A stretch of DNA of 52,754 bases from NCBI GenBank assembly GCA_024398075.1, contig JAKSJM010000014.1:1-52754 (forward strand), given 5' to 3'. The position numbers and the translations under genes are program-made. The stretch is from Bacteroidales bacterium. Its GTDB lineage: Bacteria > Bacteroidota > Bacteroidia > Bacteroidales > UBA932. Under the pieces are notes generated by a model. That model was given only the letters and a program-made list of their open reading frames with translations. It did no database searches and was not told the DNA's origin. Positions 16,070-25,112 of this stretch are shown one piece after another. The stretch's first letter is position 1, and each line of letters opens with the position of its first letter.

Positions 16070-17086
16070 ATGAAGAAGACGTTTACTATACTGGCCTTTT
16101 TGTTGATCGCACATTTGTCTTTTGGACAGCTTATCACCCACAAAAATGTGGTTAAGGGTAGCTACAATTTCTGGGTTCATGTACCAGAGGACCGTACCCA
16201 GACTGATTCAACCCTTATACCTGCTGTGCTCTTCCTGCATGGCCGTAGTCTTTGTGGTACTGATATGGCCAAGGTGAGAAAGTATGGCTGTTTGGATGCG
16301 CTCAGGTACGGACTTGACATTCCTGCCATCGTGATCGCACCACAGAATCCGGGTGAAAGCTGGAATCCTTCCAAGCTTATGAAACTGCTTGAATGGTCTG
16401 AGAAGCATTATCCTATCGACACAAACAGAGTGTATGTGCTCGGAATGAGCCTTGGAGGATACGGAACCATTGATTTTGCTGGTACATATCCGGACAAGGT
16501 GGCTGCTGCCATGGCACTGTGTGGCGGTGGTACCATCAAGGACTACAAAGGCCTTAATGAAGTGCCACTCTGGATAATCCATGGAATTGCAGATGAGGCC
16601 GTGCCATGGAAGGCTTCGCAGAGCGTTGTTGATGGCATGAAGGCCGTAGGGGACACCACAAGGCTTCTTTATGATCTCCATCCGAAGGTAAACCACGGAA
16701 AGCTTGCTAGAGTGTTCTATCTAAATAAAACCTATGACTGGCTCTTCAGTCATAGCCTCACAGATAGTCTGCGCGCAGTAAACAGAGATTATGAGATCAC
16801 TGTTCCAGATATGGATTCGGCATACAAGGCCTTCTATGGTCAGCCAAAGAAGGATCTCAAGGTTTATGCTTACAAGAATGAGTCTGTTATCGAACCTTCG
16901 ACAGAAGATGCTTCTACTCCATCAGTTACTTACAGTGGCGATGCGGTGTACTATACCGTCAGGAAAGGAGACAGTTTGTCGAAGATCGCTGTAAACCAGC
17001 ATACTACAGTCGCTAAGCTTTGCTCATTGAATGGCATAAGCAAAGACTCAATTATCAGGATTGGTCAGAAGCTGAGGGTGAAATGA
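16070..17086 (+). CDS. Secreted alpha/beta-hydrolase esterase fused to a LysM domain
   Basis: A 338-aa exported protein: signal peptide (1-19), an esterase/feruloyl-esterase-like alpha/beta hydrolase domain (about 25-230), a linker, and a C-terminal LysM module (294-337, starting YYTVRKGDSLSKIA). The triad is visible: Ser127 in GMSLGG, Asp175 in HGIADEAVP and His209 in KVNHGK. LysM binds the GlcNAc-containing backbone of peptidoglycan, so the esterase is probably held on the cell wall, where O-acetyl groups are a plausible substrate. It is first in a nine-gene operon and overlaps the next gene by 4 nt (ATGA). Its paralogue at 24306-25112 lacks LysM. Deacetylase activity is inferred from context. 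Confidence 0.8.
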   Translation: MKKTFTILAFLLIAHLSFGQLITHKNVVKGSYNFWVHVPEDRTQTDSTLIPAVLFLHGRSLCGTDMAKVRKYGCLDALRYGLDIPAIVIAPQNPGESWNPSKLMKLLEWSEKHYPIDTNRVYVLGMSLGGYGTIDFAGTYPDKVAAAMALCGGGTIKDYKGLNEVPLWIIHGIADEAVPWKASQSVVDGMKAVGDTTRLLYDLHPKVNHGKLARVFYLNKTYDWLFSHSLTDSLRAVNRDYEITVPDMDSAYKAFYGQPKKDLKVYAYKNESVIEPSTEDASTPSVTYSGDAVYYTVRKGDSLSKIAVNQHTTVAKLCSLNGISKDSIIRIGQKLRVK

Positions 17087-18318
17087 GAAAGTCTTTGATG
17101 CTCATAATTGTCACGCTGACATGTGTCCTGAGGCTATCTGCATCTCCGGCAGATACTCTTGGCCTAGGCTTCAAGTCATTTGACCAGTTAGATAGTTCCG
17201 TGACTGTCTGGTATCTTCAGAGGCATCTGTCACAGGTGTCAGAGGATACACCATCGTCTGCTTCTTTTGAAAATGAAGCTAGTGATGAGGTCTACATTCA
17301 GCGACTTCAGCAGCTGAATTCTTTTATTCCTCTCATTTACAATGATGATGTAAGACGCTATATCAGGTCGTATTCGGAGAAGTCACACTCATGGATATCC
17401 CAGATGGTTAGTCTTAGTTACTACTACATGCCAATCATAGAAAATGAACTGGTTAGGAATGGCCTTCCCGTTGAGCTTGAAGTTCTCCCTATAGTCATTT
17501 CTCAGCTTGATCCTCGCTGTGAATCCTTCTCTGAAGGAAACAGGGGATTATGGCAGTTTAGTGTATCAGAGGGCAAGTCCTATGGTTTAAGGATAGACTC
17601 GTTCGTCGATGAACGAATGGATCCCTACAAGTCTACCGAGGCCGCTGTAAAGGCACTGAAGCAGTATTATGAGATACTGGGTGACTGGAATCTTGCGATA
17701 GCTGCTTTGGCGAGCAGTCCAAATACAGTCAGATTGGCAATGTCAAAAGTGGGTGGCAGTACATCTTTTACCTCTATCTGTGGGGCGCTTCCTAAAGGCG
17801 CACAGACGATAGTTCCGAAATTTGTAGCCATGCTCTATACTATGCACTATAGGAAGGAATTGGGTATTAGGCCAATAGCATGTGTTATGCCTAGCACATC
17901 GTCTGAACTGGTGGCAGATAAGGACATAGACCTTAGGCAGGTTGCCAAGCAGTCAGGAGTAAGCGTCGACGTACTCACAAATGTAAATCCACAGTATCTT
18001 CACTATATTATCCCATCAGGATGCATATTCAGAATCCCTGGTGAACATTCTTCCAAAATCTATTCGCTTGGTGATGCATTATATGCTCCGAGCGAAGCGA
18101 AGAAAGAGATAGTCAATAACTCTTCGAAGGAAAAACCAGAGGTTACCGCTTCGGTTGCTCCTGCCAGCACTGCGAAGAGAAATACCTACAAAGTGAAGAG
18201 TGGTGACACCCTGGGAGGTATAGCTGCGAAGTATCACATCTCAGTGTCTAAACTTAAGTCATTGAATCATCTGACCAAGGACCTAATCCGCCCGGGACAG
18301 ATACTTTATACGAACTAA
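17083..18318 (+). CDS. MltD-like lytic transglycosylase homologue with LysM, catalytic Glu missing
   Basis: A 411-aa exported protein with a signal peptide (about 1-20), an SLT/MltD-like domain (about 75-260) and a C-terminal LysM (368-410, YKVKSGDTLGGIA). The fold signature is clear: LPVELEVLPIV, RGLWQF and DPYKSTEAAVKAL. The catalytic Glu of the ES..NP motif is replaced: the sequence reads LPIVISQLDP, with Ile139 at the Glu site. The later NAGEG motif reads SSPNT. The enzyme is therefore probably dead and acts as a peptidoglycan-binding or scaffold protein. The in-frame start at 17020 lies inside the preceding gene; ATG 17083 begins a signal peptide and overlaps the preceding stop. Confidence 0.8.
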   Translation: MRKSLMLIIVTLTCVLRLSASPADTLGLGFKSFDQLDSSVTVWYLQRHLSQVSEDTPSSASFENEASDEVYIQRLQQLNSFIPLIYNDDVRRYIRSYSEKSHSWISQMVSLSYYYMPIIENELVRNGLPVELEVLPIVISQLDPRCESFSEGNRGLWQFSVSEGKSYGLRIDSFVDERMDPYKSTEAAVKALKQYYEILGDWNLAIAALASSPNTVRLAMSKVGGSTSFTSICGALPKGAQTIVPKFVAMLYTMHYRKELGIRPIACVMPSTSSELVADKDIDLRQVAKQSGVSVDVLTNVNPQYLHYIIPSGCIFRIPGEHSSKIYSLGDALYAPSEAKKEIVNNSSKEKPEVTASVAPASTAKRNTYKVKSGDTLGGIAAKYHISVSKLKSLNHLTKDLIRPGQILYTN

Positions 18319-18324
18319 GCGGAT

Positions 18325-19728
18325 ATGGTTTTTTCAGATCTATTTTTTCTTTTTGTCTTCATCCCTGCCTTTGCAGTATGCTATCTTCTCGCATCGCTTG
18401 CGAAGGGAAACAAGTTGAAGAACCTCGTTCTCATTCTTTTCTCACTCATCTTCTATGCGTGGGGAGAGCCTGTGTATGTCTTTCTGATGCTGGCATGTTC
18501 TCTTCTGAACTATCTATTTGGACTTGGCATAAATGGCTCGAATGCTAGACGCAAGCTTTTCCTTGTGCTGGGAGTCACGACGGATCTAATCATACTTGGC
18601 ACATTCAAGTATCTTGGATTCCTTGTGTCTCAGCTCAATGTTCTTGGAATTCAGTTACCTGATCCAAATATTTCTCTCCCTATAGGTATCAGCTTTTACA
18701 TCTTCCAGTCCATCTCATACTTGGTGGATGTATACAGAGAGGAATCACCGGCACAGAAGAATTTCTTCAGTCTTCTCCTCTACATATCGATGTTCCCTCA
18801 GCTCATCGCTGGTCCTATTGTCAGATACTCAACCGTTTCCGAGGAAATCAATAACAGAAAGGTCAGTGTCGATGATATTTCTGAGGGCATCTTCAGGTTC
18901 ATCATTGGTCTCGGTAAGAAGGTGATCCTTGCCAATCAGCTGTCAGAAGTAGCAGGAATGTTCCTTGCAAACAACCATGAACATCTTACTGTAGCCGGAG
19001 CATGGGTCGGAATCATTGCCTTTGCACTCCAGATCTATTTTGACTTCTCGGGTTACTCAGACATGGCCATTGGTATAGGAAGGTGTCTTGGTTTCCATTT
19101 CAAGGAGAACTTTGACCATCCTTATACCTGCGATACCATCACTGATTTCTGGCGTAGATGGCATATCTCACTGGGTAGTTTCTTCCGCGACTACGTATAC
19201 ATCCCAATGGGAGGTAATCGTCGTCACCAGGCTTTGAACATCATGGTTGTTTGGTGTCTCACTGGCCTCTGGCACGGTGCCAGCTGGAATTTCGTTATTT
19301 GGGGACTCTATTTCGGTGTCATTGTCATGGTAGAGAAATTTACCATTCTGAAGATTAAGGACAAGATTCCTTCTTTCATCCTGCATATTTATGCGATGTT
19401 CCTTGTGCTTGTGGGATGGGGGATCTTCTATTTCGATGATTTCAGTCAGATGACAAGTTTTTTCAGCGTAGCATTCGGAAAGGCTGAGGCTCTATCTGAC
19501 GTATTGGTATCCAGCACCTTGCTCCAGTACTTCTGGCTGATCATAGCGGCACTTCTCTTCTGTTTGCCGATAGGCAAGTGGTTGAGTAAATTCTTCAATG
19601 GCGAAGGTACTGCAAGAAATGCTGTCGCATTGACACTTAAGGTCGCTGCATCGCTGGCTATACTCGTCCTTAGCGTCGCGCTTCTCGTGGGTGCAACAAA
19701 TAACGCCTTCCTTTACACTAGATTCTAG
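18325..19728 (+). CDS. MBOAT-family O-acyltransferase (AlgI/PatA-like)
   Basis: A 467-aa inner membrane protein with about 10-12 membrane segments that moves acyl (usually acetyl) groups across the membrane to a periplasmic acceptor. It has the AlgI-type motif WRRWHISLGSFFRDYVYIP (His280) and the invariant MBOAT histidine in GLWHGASWNF (His317). The start MVFSDLFFLFVFIPAF is typical of AlgI. It lies 6 nt after the LysM protein and 2 nt before the first of two DHHW proteins, the usual MBOAT/SGNH pairing for alginate, cellulose and peptidoglycan O-acetylation. The acceptor glycan is not determined by the sequence; peptidoglycan is favoured by the two LysM proteins in the operon. Confidence 0.9.
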   Translation: MVFSDLFFLFVFIPAFAVCYLLASLAKGNKLKNLVLILFSLIFYAWGEPVYVFLMLACSLLNYLFGLGINGSNARRKLFLVLGVTTDLIILGTFKYLGFLVSQLNVLGIQLPDPNISLPIGISFYIFQSISYLVDVYREESPAQKNFFSLLLYISMFPQLIAGPIVRYSTVSEEINNRKVSVDDISEGIFRFIIGLGKKVILANQLSEVAGMFLANNHEHLTVAGAWVGIIAFALQIYFDFSGYSDMAIGIGRCLGFHFKENFDHPYTCDTITDFWRRWHISLGSFFRDYVYIPMGGNRRHQALNIMVVWCLTGLWHGASWNFVIWGLYFGVIVMVEKFTILKIKDKIPSFILHIYAMFLVLVGWGIFYFDDFSQMTSFFSVAFGKAEALSDVLVSSTLLQYFWLIIAALLFCLPIGKWLSKFFNGEGTARNAVALTLKVAASLAILVLSVALLVGATNNAFLYTRF

Positions 19729-19730
19729 AC

Positions 19731-20726
19731 ATGCGCAAGTTCTTGTTTATCATATCTTTCCTCGTTCTTTCTGTGTCAGTTATGGCGCAGGAGGCGTCGT
19801 ATAGGATGTCAAACAAGATCATGATCATTGGGCATGGCGAGGAGTTGAGGGCATTCTCCATCTATGGCGGTTCGCCTGAGAATTGTTCTGCATATGCAGC
19901 CACGGTAAGTAAATACAAGAAGATATTTGGTGATGCCGTGAATGTCTATTGCATGACCATTCCTACTCAGGGCGAGTTCTATTGTCCAGAGGAGGCGAAG
20001 CCTGCTCGCAGTGAGCTCTCCGCCATCACCTCGATTTACTCTAAACTCCAAGATGGCGCAGTGTCTGTAGATGCATATCATGCCCTCCAGCCACACCTGG
20101 CTGAGCCTATATATGCTCGCACGGACCATCATTGGCAGCCTCTTGGCGCTTATTACGCCGCGCAAGAGTTTGCTAGAGTGGCGGGTGTGCCATTCAAGGA
20201 CCTGTCACATTACACTGAGCACATTGTCTTCGGCTTTGTGGGCACAATGGCTGGTTATTCCAAGGATAGGGAAGTAGCAAATTCGCCCGAGAACTTCGTG
20301 TACTATGTGCCAAAAGATGTATTCTATGAGGCAGAGTACTACGATTATACATTGGACAAAGGCAGAAAGAGAGCAGTCAGCGAAGCGTCTATGAAAGAGA
20401 GAAATTTCTTCAGGACCTTCCCTGATGGTAGTGTGGCCGCATATAGCACCTTCATGGGAGGTGATGCGAAGCTTGTGAAGATCACCACCTCGACGACCAA
20501 CGGTCGCCGCCTGCTAATTTTGAAAGACAGCTTTGGCAATGCTCTTCCTGGCTATTTATTTTATTCATTTGAAAACATTCATGTAGTGGATTGCCGCTAC
20601 TTTACAAGAAACATTATAAATTACGTTATGGATAATGGCATCACGGACATATTGTTCGCAAACAATATCACCCATGCCAGCATGACTGCCACGTGGCAGA
20701 TGTACGAGAAGTATTTGATACAGTAG
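19731..20726 (+). CDS. DHHW/AlgJ-type SGNH acetyltransferase-like protein 1
   Basis: A 331-aa exported protein with a signal peptide (1-19). It has the DHHW-family core: RTDHHWQPLG (Asp132, His133) and LKDSFGNALPGYLFYSF (Ser267), which together give an SGNH-hydrolase-like Ser/Asp/His triad as in AlgJ/AlgX. Such proteins take the acetyl group from the MBOAT partner and attach it to the glycan. It is a close paralogue of the following gene; the two share long blocks such as VAGVPFKDLS and VDNGITDI or DNGITDI. It lacks the N-terminal membrane anchor and long linker of the second copy, so it may be soluble in the periplasm. Confidence 0.8.
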   Translation: MRKFLFIISFLVLSVSVMAQEASYRMSNKIMIIGHGEELRAFSIYGGSPENCSAYAATVSKYKKIFGDAVNVYCMTIPTQGEFYCPEEAKPARSELSAITSIYSKLQDGAVSVDAYHALQPHLAEPIYARTDHHWQPLGAYYAAQEFARVAGVPFKDLSHYTEHIVFGFVGTMAGYSKDREVANSPENFVYYVPKDVFYEAEYYDYTLDKGRKRAVSEASMKERNFFRTFPDGSVAAYSTFMGGDAKLVKITTSTTNGRRLLILKDSFGNALPGYLFYSFENIHVVDCRYFTRNIINYVMDNGITDILFANNITHASMTATWQMYEKYLIQ

Positions 20727-20729
20727 AAC

Positions 20730-22352
20730 ATGAAGACATCAAACAAGATATACGTCATACTCATTGGCGTCATCGCTGTGGCGCTGACGGTGATATTCAA
20801 TTTCCTGCCGAGGAGCACCTACTCCGAGCTCGAGAAGCGAGAACTCAAGACTTTCCCGCCCCTGGACACAAAGGAATTGGCCGAAGGCAAATATACAGAT
20901 GAGGTTTCGTCATGGTACAGCGACAGTGAGCCATTCCGTGACAAGCTCATGTATCTGAGCATGCTCTTCAAGGATATGATAGGCATCAAGCCATCGAAGG
21001 ACAATGTCACAGTGCATCTCAATGCAGATGCTTTCAACGATGAAGATGAGGCTGACACCTCTGCAGTCGTGGCTTCTGATGAGGCTAAGGATGAAATGAT
21101 TCTTGATGACAATGCAGGAGTAGATCTTCTGGAAGGAGCTGAGGCTGACTCACTTAACACTTCTACCGTTGAGGCTTACGAGGATAATATGGATGCCGTC
21201 ACAAAGATGGCAAATTCAGGTATCATAATTGTCGGCTCAGGTGAGAATGTGCGTGCTCTCATGGGCTTTTTTGGCACCAAGGGCGGAGTCAGCTATGCAA
21301 ATATTTGTAACAAATACAAGGAGACATTTGGGCCTGATGTGAACATCTATTGCATGCCTATCCCTACATCGACAGAGTATTATTGTCCTCCTTCAGCGCA
21401 GAAGTATACGAAGAAGCAGTGGCCAGTGTTCAACAACATCTTTACACACTTGTCAGCAAATGTCAAGGTCGTGGATGTATACTCGGAGCTTGCAAAGCAC
21501 ACAGATGAGGGCATTTATCTCCGTACCGACCATCACTGGGCACCGCTTGGTGGCTACTATGCCGCTAAGGTTCTTTGTCAGGTGGCTGGCGTGCCATTCA
21601 AGGATCTTTCCAATTATGATGAGCATGTTATTCATGGTTACGTGGGAAGTATGTATGGTTACTCGCACGATATTTCGGTAAAGCGTGCTCCTGAGGACTT
21701 TATCTACTATACTCCTAGAGATGTGGAGTATACGACGACATATGTGAATTATAGCATTAATTCTAAGTATCAGGTAACAGGCGAAGGCAAACCTTATGTT
21801 GGTCCATATTTCCACAAATTCAAGGATGGCAGCGGGGCGGCATATTGTACATTCATGGGTGGAGATACTAAGATCACTAAGGTAGTTACCTCTACAAAGA
21901 ATGGAAGAAAGATCATTATTCTTAAGGATAGTTTCGGAAACACTCTTCCTGGTTACCTGTTCTATTCTTTTGAGGAAGTACATGTCATTGACTTCAGATA
22001 TTTCACGAAGAATCTCGTTAAGTATGTGGTGGACAATGGTATTACTGATATTGTGTTTGCAAACAATATCGGTAATGCAAGTGGTGACTATGCGGCAAAG
22101 AGATTCAGCAAGTACCTGACGCAGAGCAACGGTGCATACGATGCTGAAACAGTACGTGCAGCGGCCGCAGCAGCTGCCGCAAAGGTGGATTCTGCTTCGG
22201 CTTCAGCTAGGGTAGATTCTTCATCTGCCAGCATACCAAGTGATTCGGCCGCAGTGGCTGATACCGTACGCGTTTTTGTGCCAAAGAAGGATTCTGTTGT
22301 GGTGGAAACTCCTGTGACAGAAGTTGTTGATACGACATCATTAAATTATTAA
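20730..22352 (+). CDS. DHHW/AlgJ-type SGNH acetyltransferase-like protein 2, membrane-anchored
   Basis: A 540-aa protein with an N-terminal membrane anchor (about 7-26), an acidic low-complexity linker (about 95-155), the DHHW catalytic domain (about 160-470) and an Ala/Ser/Val-rich C-terminal tail (about 475-540). Catalytic residues are present: RTDHHWAPLG (Asp267, His268) and LKDSFGNTLPGYLF (Ser401). The opening YSELEKRELKTFP is typical of this family. It is a tandem paralogue of the upstream gene with a 3-nt gap. The anchored copy is a likely direct partner of the MBOAT protein, with the shorter copy a soluble carrier or a protein with a different acceptor; that division is inference. Confidence 0.8.
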   Translation: MKTSNKIYVILIGVIAVALTVIFNFLPRSTYSELEKRELKTFPPLDTKELAEGKYTDEVSSWYSDSEPFRDKLMYLSMLFKDMIGIKPSKDNVTVHLNADAFNDEDEADTSAVVASDEAKDEMILDDNAGVDLLEGAEADSLNTSTVEAYEDNMDAVTKMANSGIIIVGSGENVRALMGFFGTKGGVSYANICNKYKETFGPDVNIYCMPIPTSTEYYCPPSAQKYTKKQWPVFNNIFTHLSANVKVVDVYSELAKHTDEGIYLRTDHHWAPLGGYYAAKVLCQVAGVPFKDLSNYDEHVIHGYVGSMYGYSHDISVKRAPEDFIYYTPRDVEYTTTYVNYSINSKYQVTGEGKPYVGPYFHKFKDGSGAAYCTFMGGDTKITKVVTSTKNGRKIIILKDSFGNTLPGYLFYSFEEVHVIDFRYFTKNLVKYVVDNGITDIVFANNIGNASGDYAAKRFSKYLTQSNGAYDAETVRAAAAAAAAKVDSASASARVDSSSASIPSDSAAVADTVRVFVPKKDSVVVETPVTEVVDTTSLNY

Positions 22353-22355
22353 CAT

Positions 22356-22703
22356 ATGAAAAAAATCATCGTCGTTGCCATTTTGGCTATCATGGCTGTT
22401 TCTTGTGCTTCAGAAGCTACAAAGTCAGTAAAGAAGCTCGACTCATTCGTTGAAAAGCTTGAGGCTAAATATGAGAACTACACTCAGGAGGATTGGCGTA
22501 ATGCCAACGAAGAGTACAAGGCGCTTTGGACCGCCGTCAAGGAGAATTGGGACCAAATGACTCAGGAAGAGCAGCAGAAGTGTTCTGAGAACGAAGGAAA
22601 GTACATAGGCCTCTTTGTAAAGAGTATGTCTAGTAACGTCGGTAAAGCAATAGACGGCGCTGTCGATGGTTTCGTCAAGGCTCTTGGCGGAGAAGAGAAA
22701 TAA
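22356..22703 (+). CDS. Small helical lipoprotein, function unknown
   Basis: A 115-aa protein with a lipoprotein signal peptide ending MAVSC (Cys17). The mature part is rich in Lys, Glu and Ala and predicted almost entirely helical, with segments like KKLDSFVEKLEAKYENY and EEYKALWTAVKENWDQM, possibly a helical bundle. No enzyme motif is seen. It sits 3 nt after the second DHHW gene and 11 nt before the beta-propeller lipoprotein, so it belongs to the operon and may be an envelope scaffold. Confidence 0.7.
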   Translation: MKKIIVVAILAIMAVSCASEATKSVKKLDSFVEKLEAKYENYTQEDWRNANEEYKALWTAVKENWDQMTQEEQQKCSENEGKYIGLFVKSMSSNVGKAIDGAVDGFVKALGGEEK

Positions 22704-22714
22704 TCAGTAATTAC

Positions 22715-24274
22715 ATGAAAAAGACATTCTTGCTTGTATCACTTCTGGCGATGGCTATTGCATGCCAGAATAGAAATATACAGCAAGCCAGCGTTGAAGA
22801 TGTTGAGGTTGTGAAACCTATTCAGCACCTTCCCGATACTTCATACCCATCCGTTGCGAAGTATATCAAGTATACGATAGATACTATGGATCGTGAGATG
22901 CCGGGGTATATCGAGGACTTGAGTGATCAGTATTCTGATGCTCCTGGTTATTTTACGTTCCGTGGCGCGCCAGACAGGTCTGCGCCCTTCAAGGGACGCG
23001 TGACCGGACGGCCAAGCAAGGTGGTCGTAGACTGGGTATTCAGGACTCCGTACGATACTGTCAAGACCTATATGGGCTCGTGGGGTGGTGGAACCGGATG
23101 GACGGGGCAGCCTCTTTACGTCAATTGGCCTGATTCATTGGTAGATAAGTTCAAGAATTCACCATCTCAGGTGACTGAAGACTTCAGTAATGAGGAGATT
23201 ATGGTGGCATCACTTGCAAGGCATGTCTATTTCATTGATTTCCAGACAGGAAAAGCATCGCGTGAGCCTCTTTCGACCATGAACCCTGTGAAGGGTACCA
23301 TCTCGCTTGATCCATCGCTCAATGGTCGCCTCTACGTCGGTCAGGCTCTCCCTATGAGCACGATAGGCGCACTTGTGCTTGATCTTTTCAATCATGAAAC
23401 CTTTAACTTCTTCGGAAGGGATCCGGAAGCATGGCGATCATGGGGCGCATATGATTCTTCTCCTGTAGCCGTCGGCGATTTTATGATTCGTCCAGGAGAG
23501 AACGGAACCATCTATAAATTAGAGCGTTTCGCGGATGAGTTCAAGATTCATTCGACCCTACGCTACAAAGATAATGGTGGCGCTGGCGGAATGGAATCTT
23601 CAATGGCTGTATATAGAAATTATGGCTACATTGGAGATAACCATGGAAAGATACTCTGCGTAAATCTCGACAATCTGAAACCAGTTTGGGTGCATGACAT
23701 TCATGATGATACTGACGCAACCCCTGTCGTGCAGGAAGAGAATGGCGTGCCTATGGTTTACGCCAGCTGCGAAGTGGACAAGCAGGGCGCAAACGGCTAT
23801 TCAAATTTCACCAAGCTCAATGGCCTTAGTGGAGAAGTGATTTGGTGCCAATCGATTCCGTGTCATAAGAGAGACTGGGCTGGCAAGCTTCGCGAAGGTG
23901 GTATGTTCGCTACACCATACCTCGGAAGGGGAGACTGCGATAGCCTCATTTTCACTAACATGTGCTTCCCTGAGGATCATCCTAATGTAAGTGAATTCAT
24001 TGCCATGAATAAATTCACCGGCGATATCGAGTACAAGATTACCATGGACTTTTACGCATGGTCATCGCCTGTGGGATTTCTCAATGAGGACAATGAACTC
24101 TTCGTCGTGACTGGCGATATCATTGGAAATATCTATCTTATCCAAGGCCGCACCGGCGAAGTTATCTTCAAGGAGCATTTCGGCGACAACTTCGAGTCGT
24201 CGCCTGTCGTTATAGATAGCAGCTTCGTGGTCGGTTCGCGAGGCACTCAGATTTTCAAGATGCATCTCGAATAG
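22715..24274 (+). CDS. PQQ/BamB-like beta-propeller lipoprotein
   Basis: A 519-aa lipoprotein (signal peptide ending AIAC, Cys17) whose body shows repeated beta-propeller blades of the PQQ-enzyme/BamB type: GTIYKLERF, GKILCVNLDNLKPVWVHDI, TKLNGLSGEVIWCQSI, NKFTGDIEYKI and IYLIQGRTGEVIFKEHF. No PQQ-dehydrogenase catalytic residues are evident, so a protein-interaction scaffold is more likely than an oxidoreductase. Within the operon it could hold envelope enzymes together at the outer membrane. The next start is 31 nt downstream. Confidence 0.7.
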   Translation: MKKTFLLVSLLAMAIACQNRNIQQASVEDVEVVKPIQHLPDTSYPSVAKYIKYTIDTMDREMPGYIEDLSDQYSDAPGYFTFRGAPDRSAPFKGRVTGRPSKVVVDWVFRTPYDTVKTYMGSWGGGTGWTGQPLYVNWPDSLVDKFKNSPSQVTEDFSNEEIMVASLARHVYFIDFQTGKASREPLSTMNPVKGTISLDPSLNGRLYVGQALPMSTIGALVLDLFNHETFNFFGRDPEAWRSWGAYDSSPVAVGDFMIRPGENGTIYKLERFADEFKIHSTLRYKDNGGAGGMESSMAVYRNYGYIGDNHGKILCVNLDNLKPVWVHDIHDDTDATPVVQEENGVPMVYASCEVDKQGANGYSNFTKLNGLSGEVIWCQSIPCHKRDWAGKLREGGMFATPYLGRGDCDSLIFTNMCFPEDHPNVSEFIAMNKFTGDIEYKITMDFYAWSSPVGFLNEDNELFVVTGDIIGNIYLIQGRTGEVIFKEHFGDNFESSPVVIDSSFVVGSRGTQIFKMHLE

Positions 24275-24305
24275 CGCACGCTTTTTGATAGAAACGCTAT
24301 CCTGT

Positions 24306-25112
24306 ATGAAGAGATTACTGTCAATCATGATATTTGCATTCACCATGCTTCCTAGCGTGGTGAATGCTCAGCTTATAAAGCACGTCAAAGTCATTCCGGA
24401 TACATACAATTTCTGGGTGTACGACGCGGCCCCCGACTCCACAAAGATTCCATGCGTTATTTTCCTTCACGGTAAGAGCCTGTGTGGCAATGATCTGAAT
24501 CTTGTGAGGCAGTATGGATGCCTAGATGCGCTTTGCTATGGCATCGACATCCCTGCCATCATCATTGCTCCTCAGAATCCTGGAAATGAGTGGTGGAAGC
24601 CATCAAAGATCATGAAGATACTTGAGTGGGCAGAAGAGCAATATCCTATCGATACCGATAGGGTGTATGTAATAGGGATGAGTCTCGGCGGGTTCGGAGC
24701 AATGGATCTGGCTGCCACATATCCAGATAAACTAGCAGCGGCTATGCCTTTGTGCGGCGGAACTACACTTAAGTCAGTGTCTGGATTGGGTAGCATCCCT
24801 ACCTGGATCATTCATGGCTCGGGGGATGAGAAAGTGCCTTATTCTCAATCGCTTAAAGTCTACTCAGAACTAACATCCAAAAAGCTTCTTGATAGACTTC
24901 GCTTCGACTTGATAATGGATTCAAGTCATTCTGATTTGGCGAGATGCTTCTATATGCCAAAAGTATATCAATGGCTTTTCTCACATAGCCTGAAGGACAA
25001 GAATAGACCAGTCAATTGGTCTGTCAGCATCACAGCTCAAGATCTTGAGGATGTTCCTAAAAATAGGGGTAAAAAGCACGTAAATCTTACTGTAAAAGAT
25101 TATGAGAAGTAG
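24306..25112 (+). CDS. Secreted alpha/beta-hydrolase esterase (paralogue of 16070-17086)
   Basis: A 268-aa exported esterase with a signal peptide (about 1-21) and triad Ser126 (GMSLGG), Asp174 (HGSGDEKVP) and His208 (DSSHSD). It aligns along its full length with the first gene of the operon (shared FLHGxSLCG, YGCLDAL, DIPAIxIAPQNPG, YPIDTxRVYV). It ends in a short basic tail where the other has a LysM module. It is therefore probably the freely diffusing partner of a wall-bound esterase. Start 24306 was chosen over TTG 24285 because it begins the signal peptide. It overlaps the next gene by 11 nt. Confidence 0.8.
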   Translation: MKRLLSIMIFAFTMLPSVVNAQLIKHVKVIPDTYNFWVYDAAPDSTKIPCVIFLHGKSLCGNDLNLVRQYGCLDALCYGIDIPAIIIAPQNPGNEWWKPSKIMKILEWAEEQYPIDTDRVYVIGMSLGGFGAMDLAATYPDKLAAAMPLCGGTTLKSVSGLGSIPTWIIHGSGDEKVPYSQSLKVYSELTSKKLLDRLRFDLIMDSSHSDLARCFYMPKVYQWLFSHSLKDKNRPVNWSVSITAQDLEDVPKNRGKKHVNLTVKDYEK

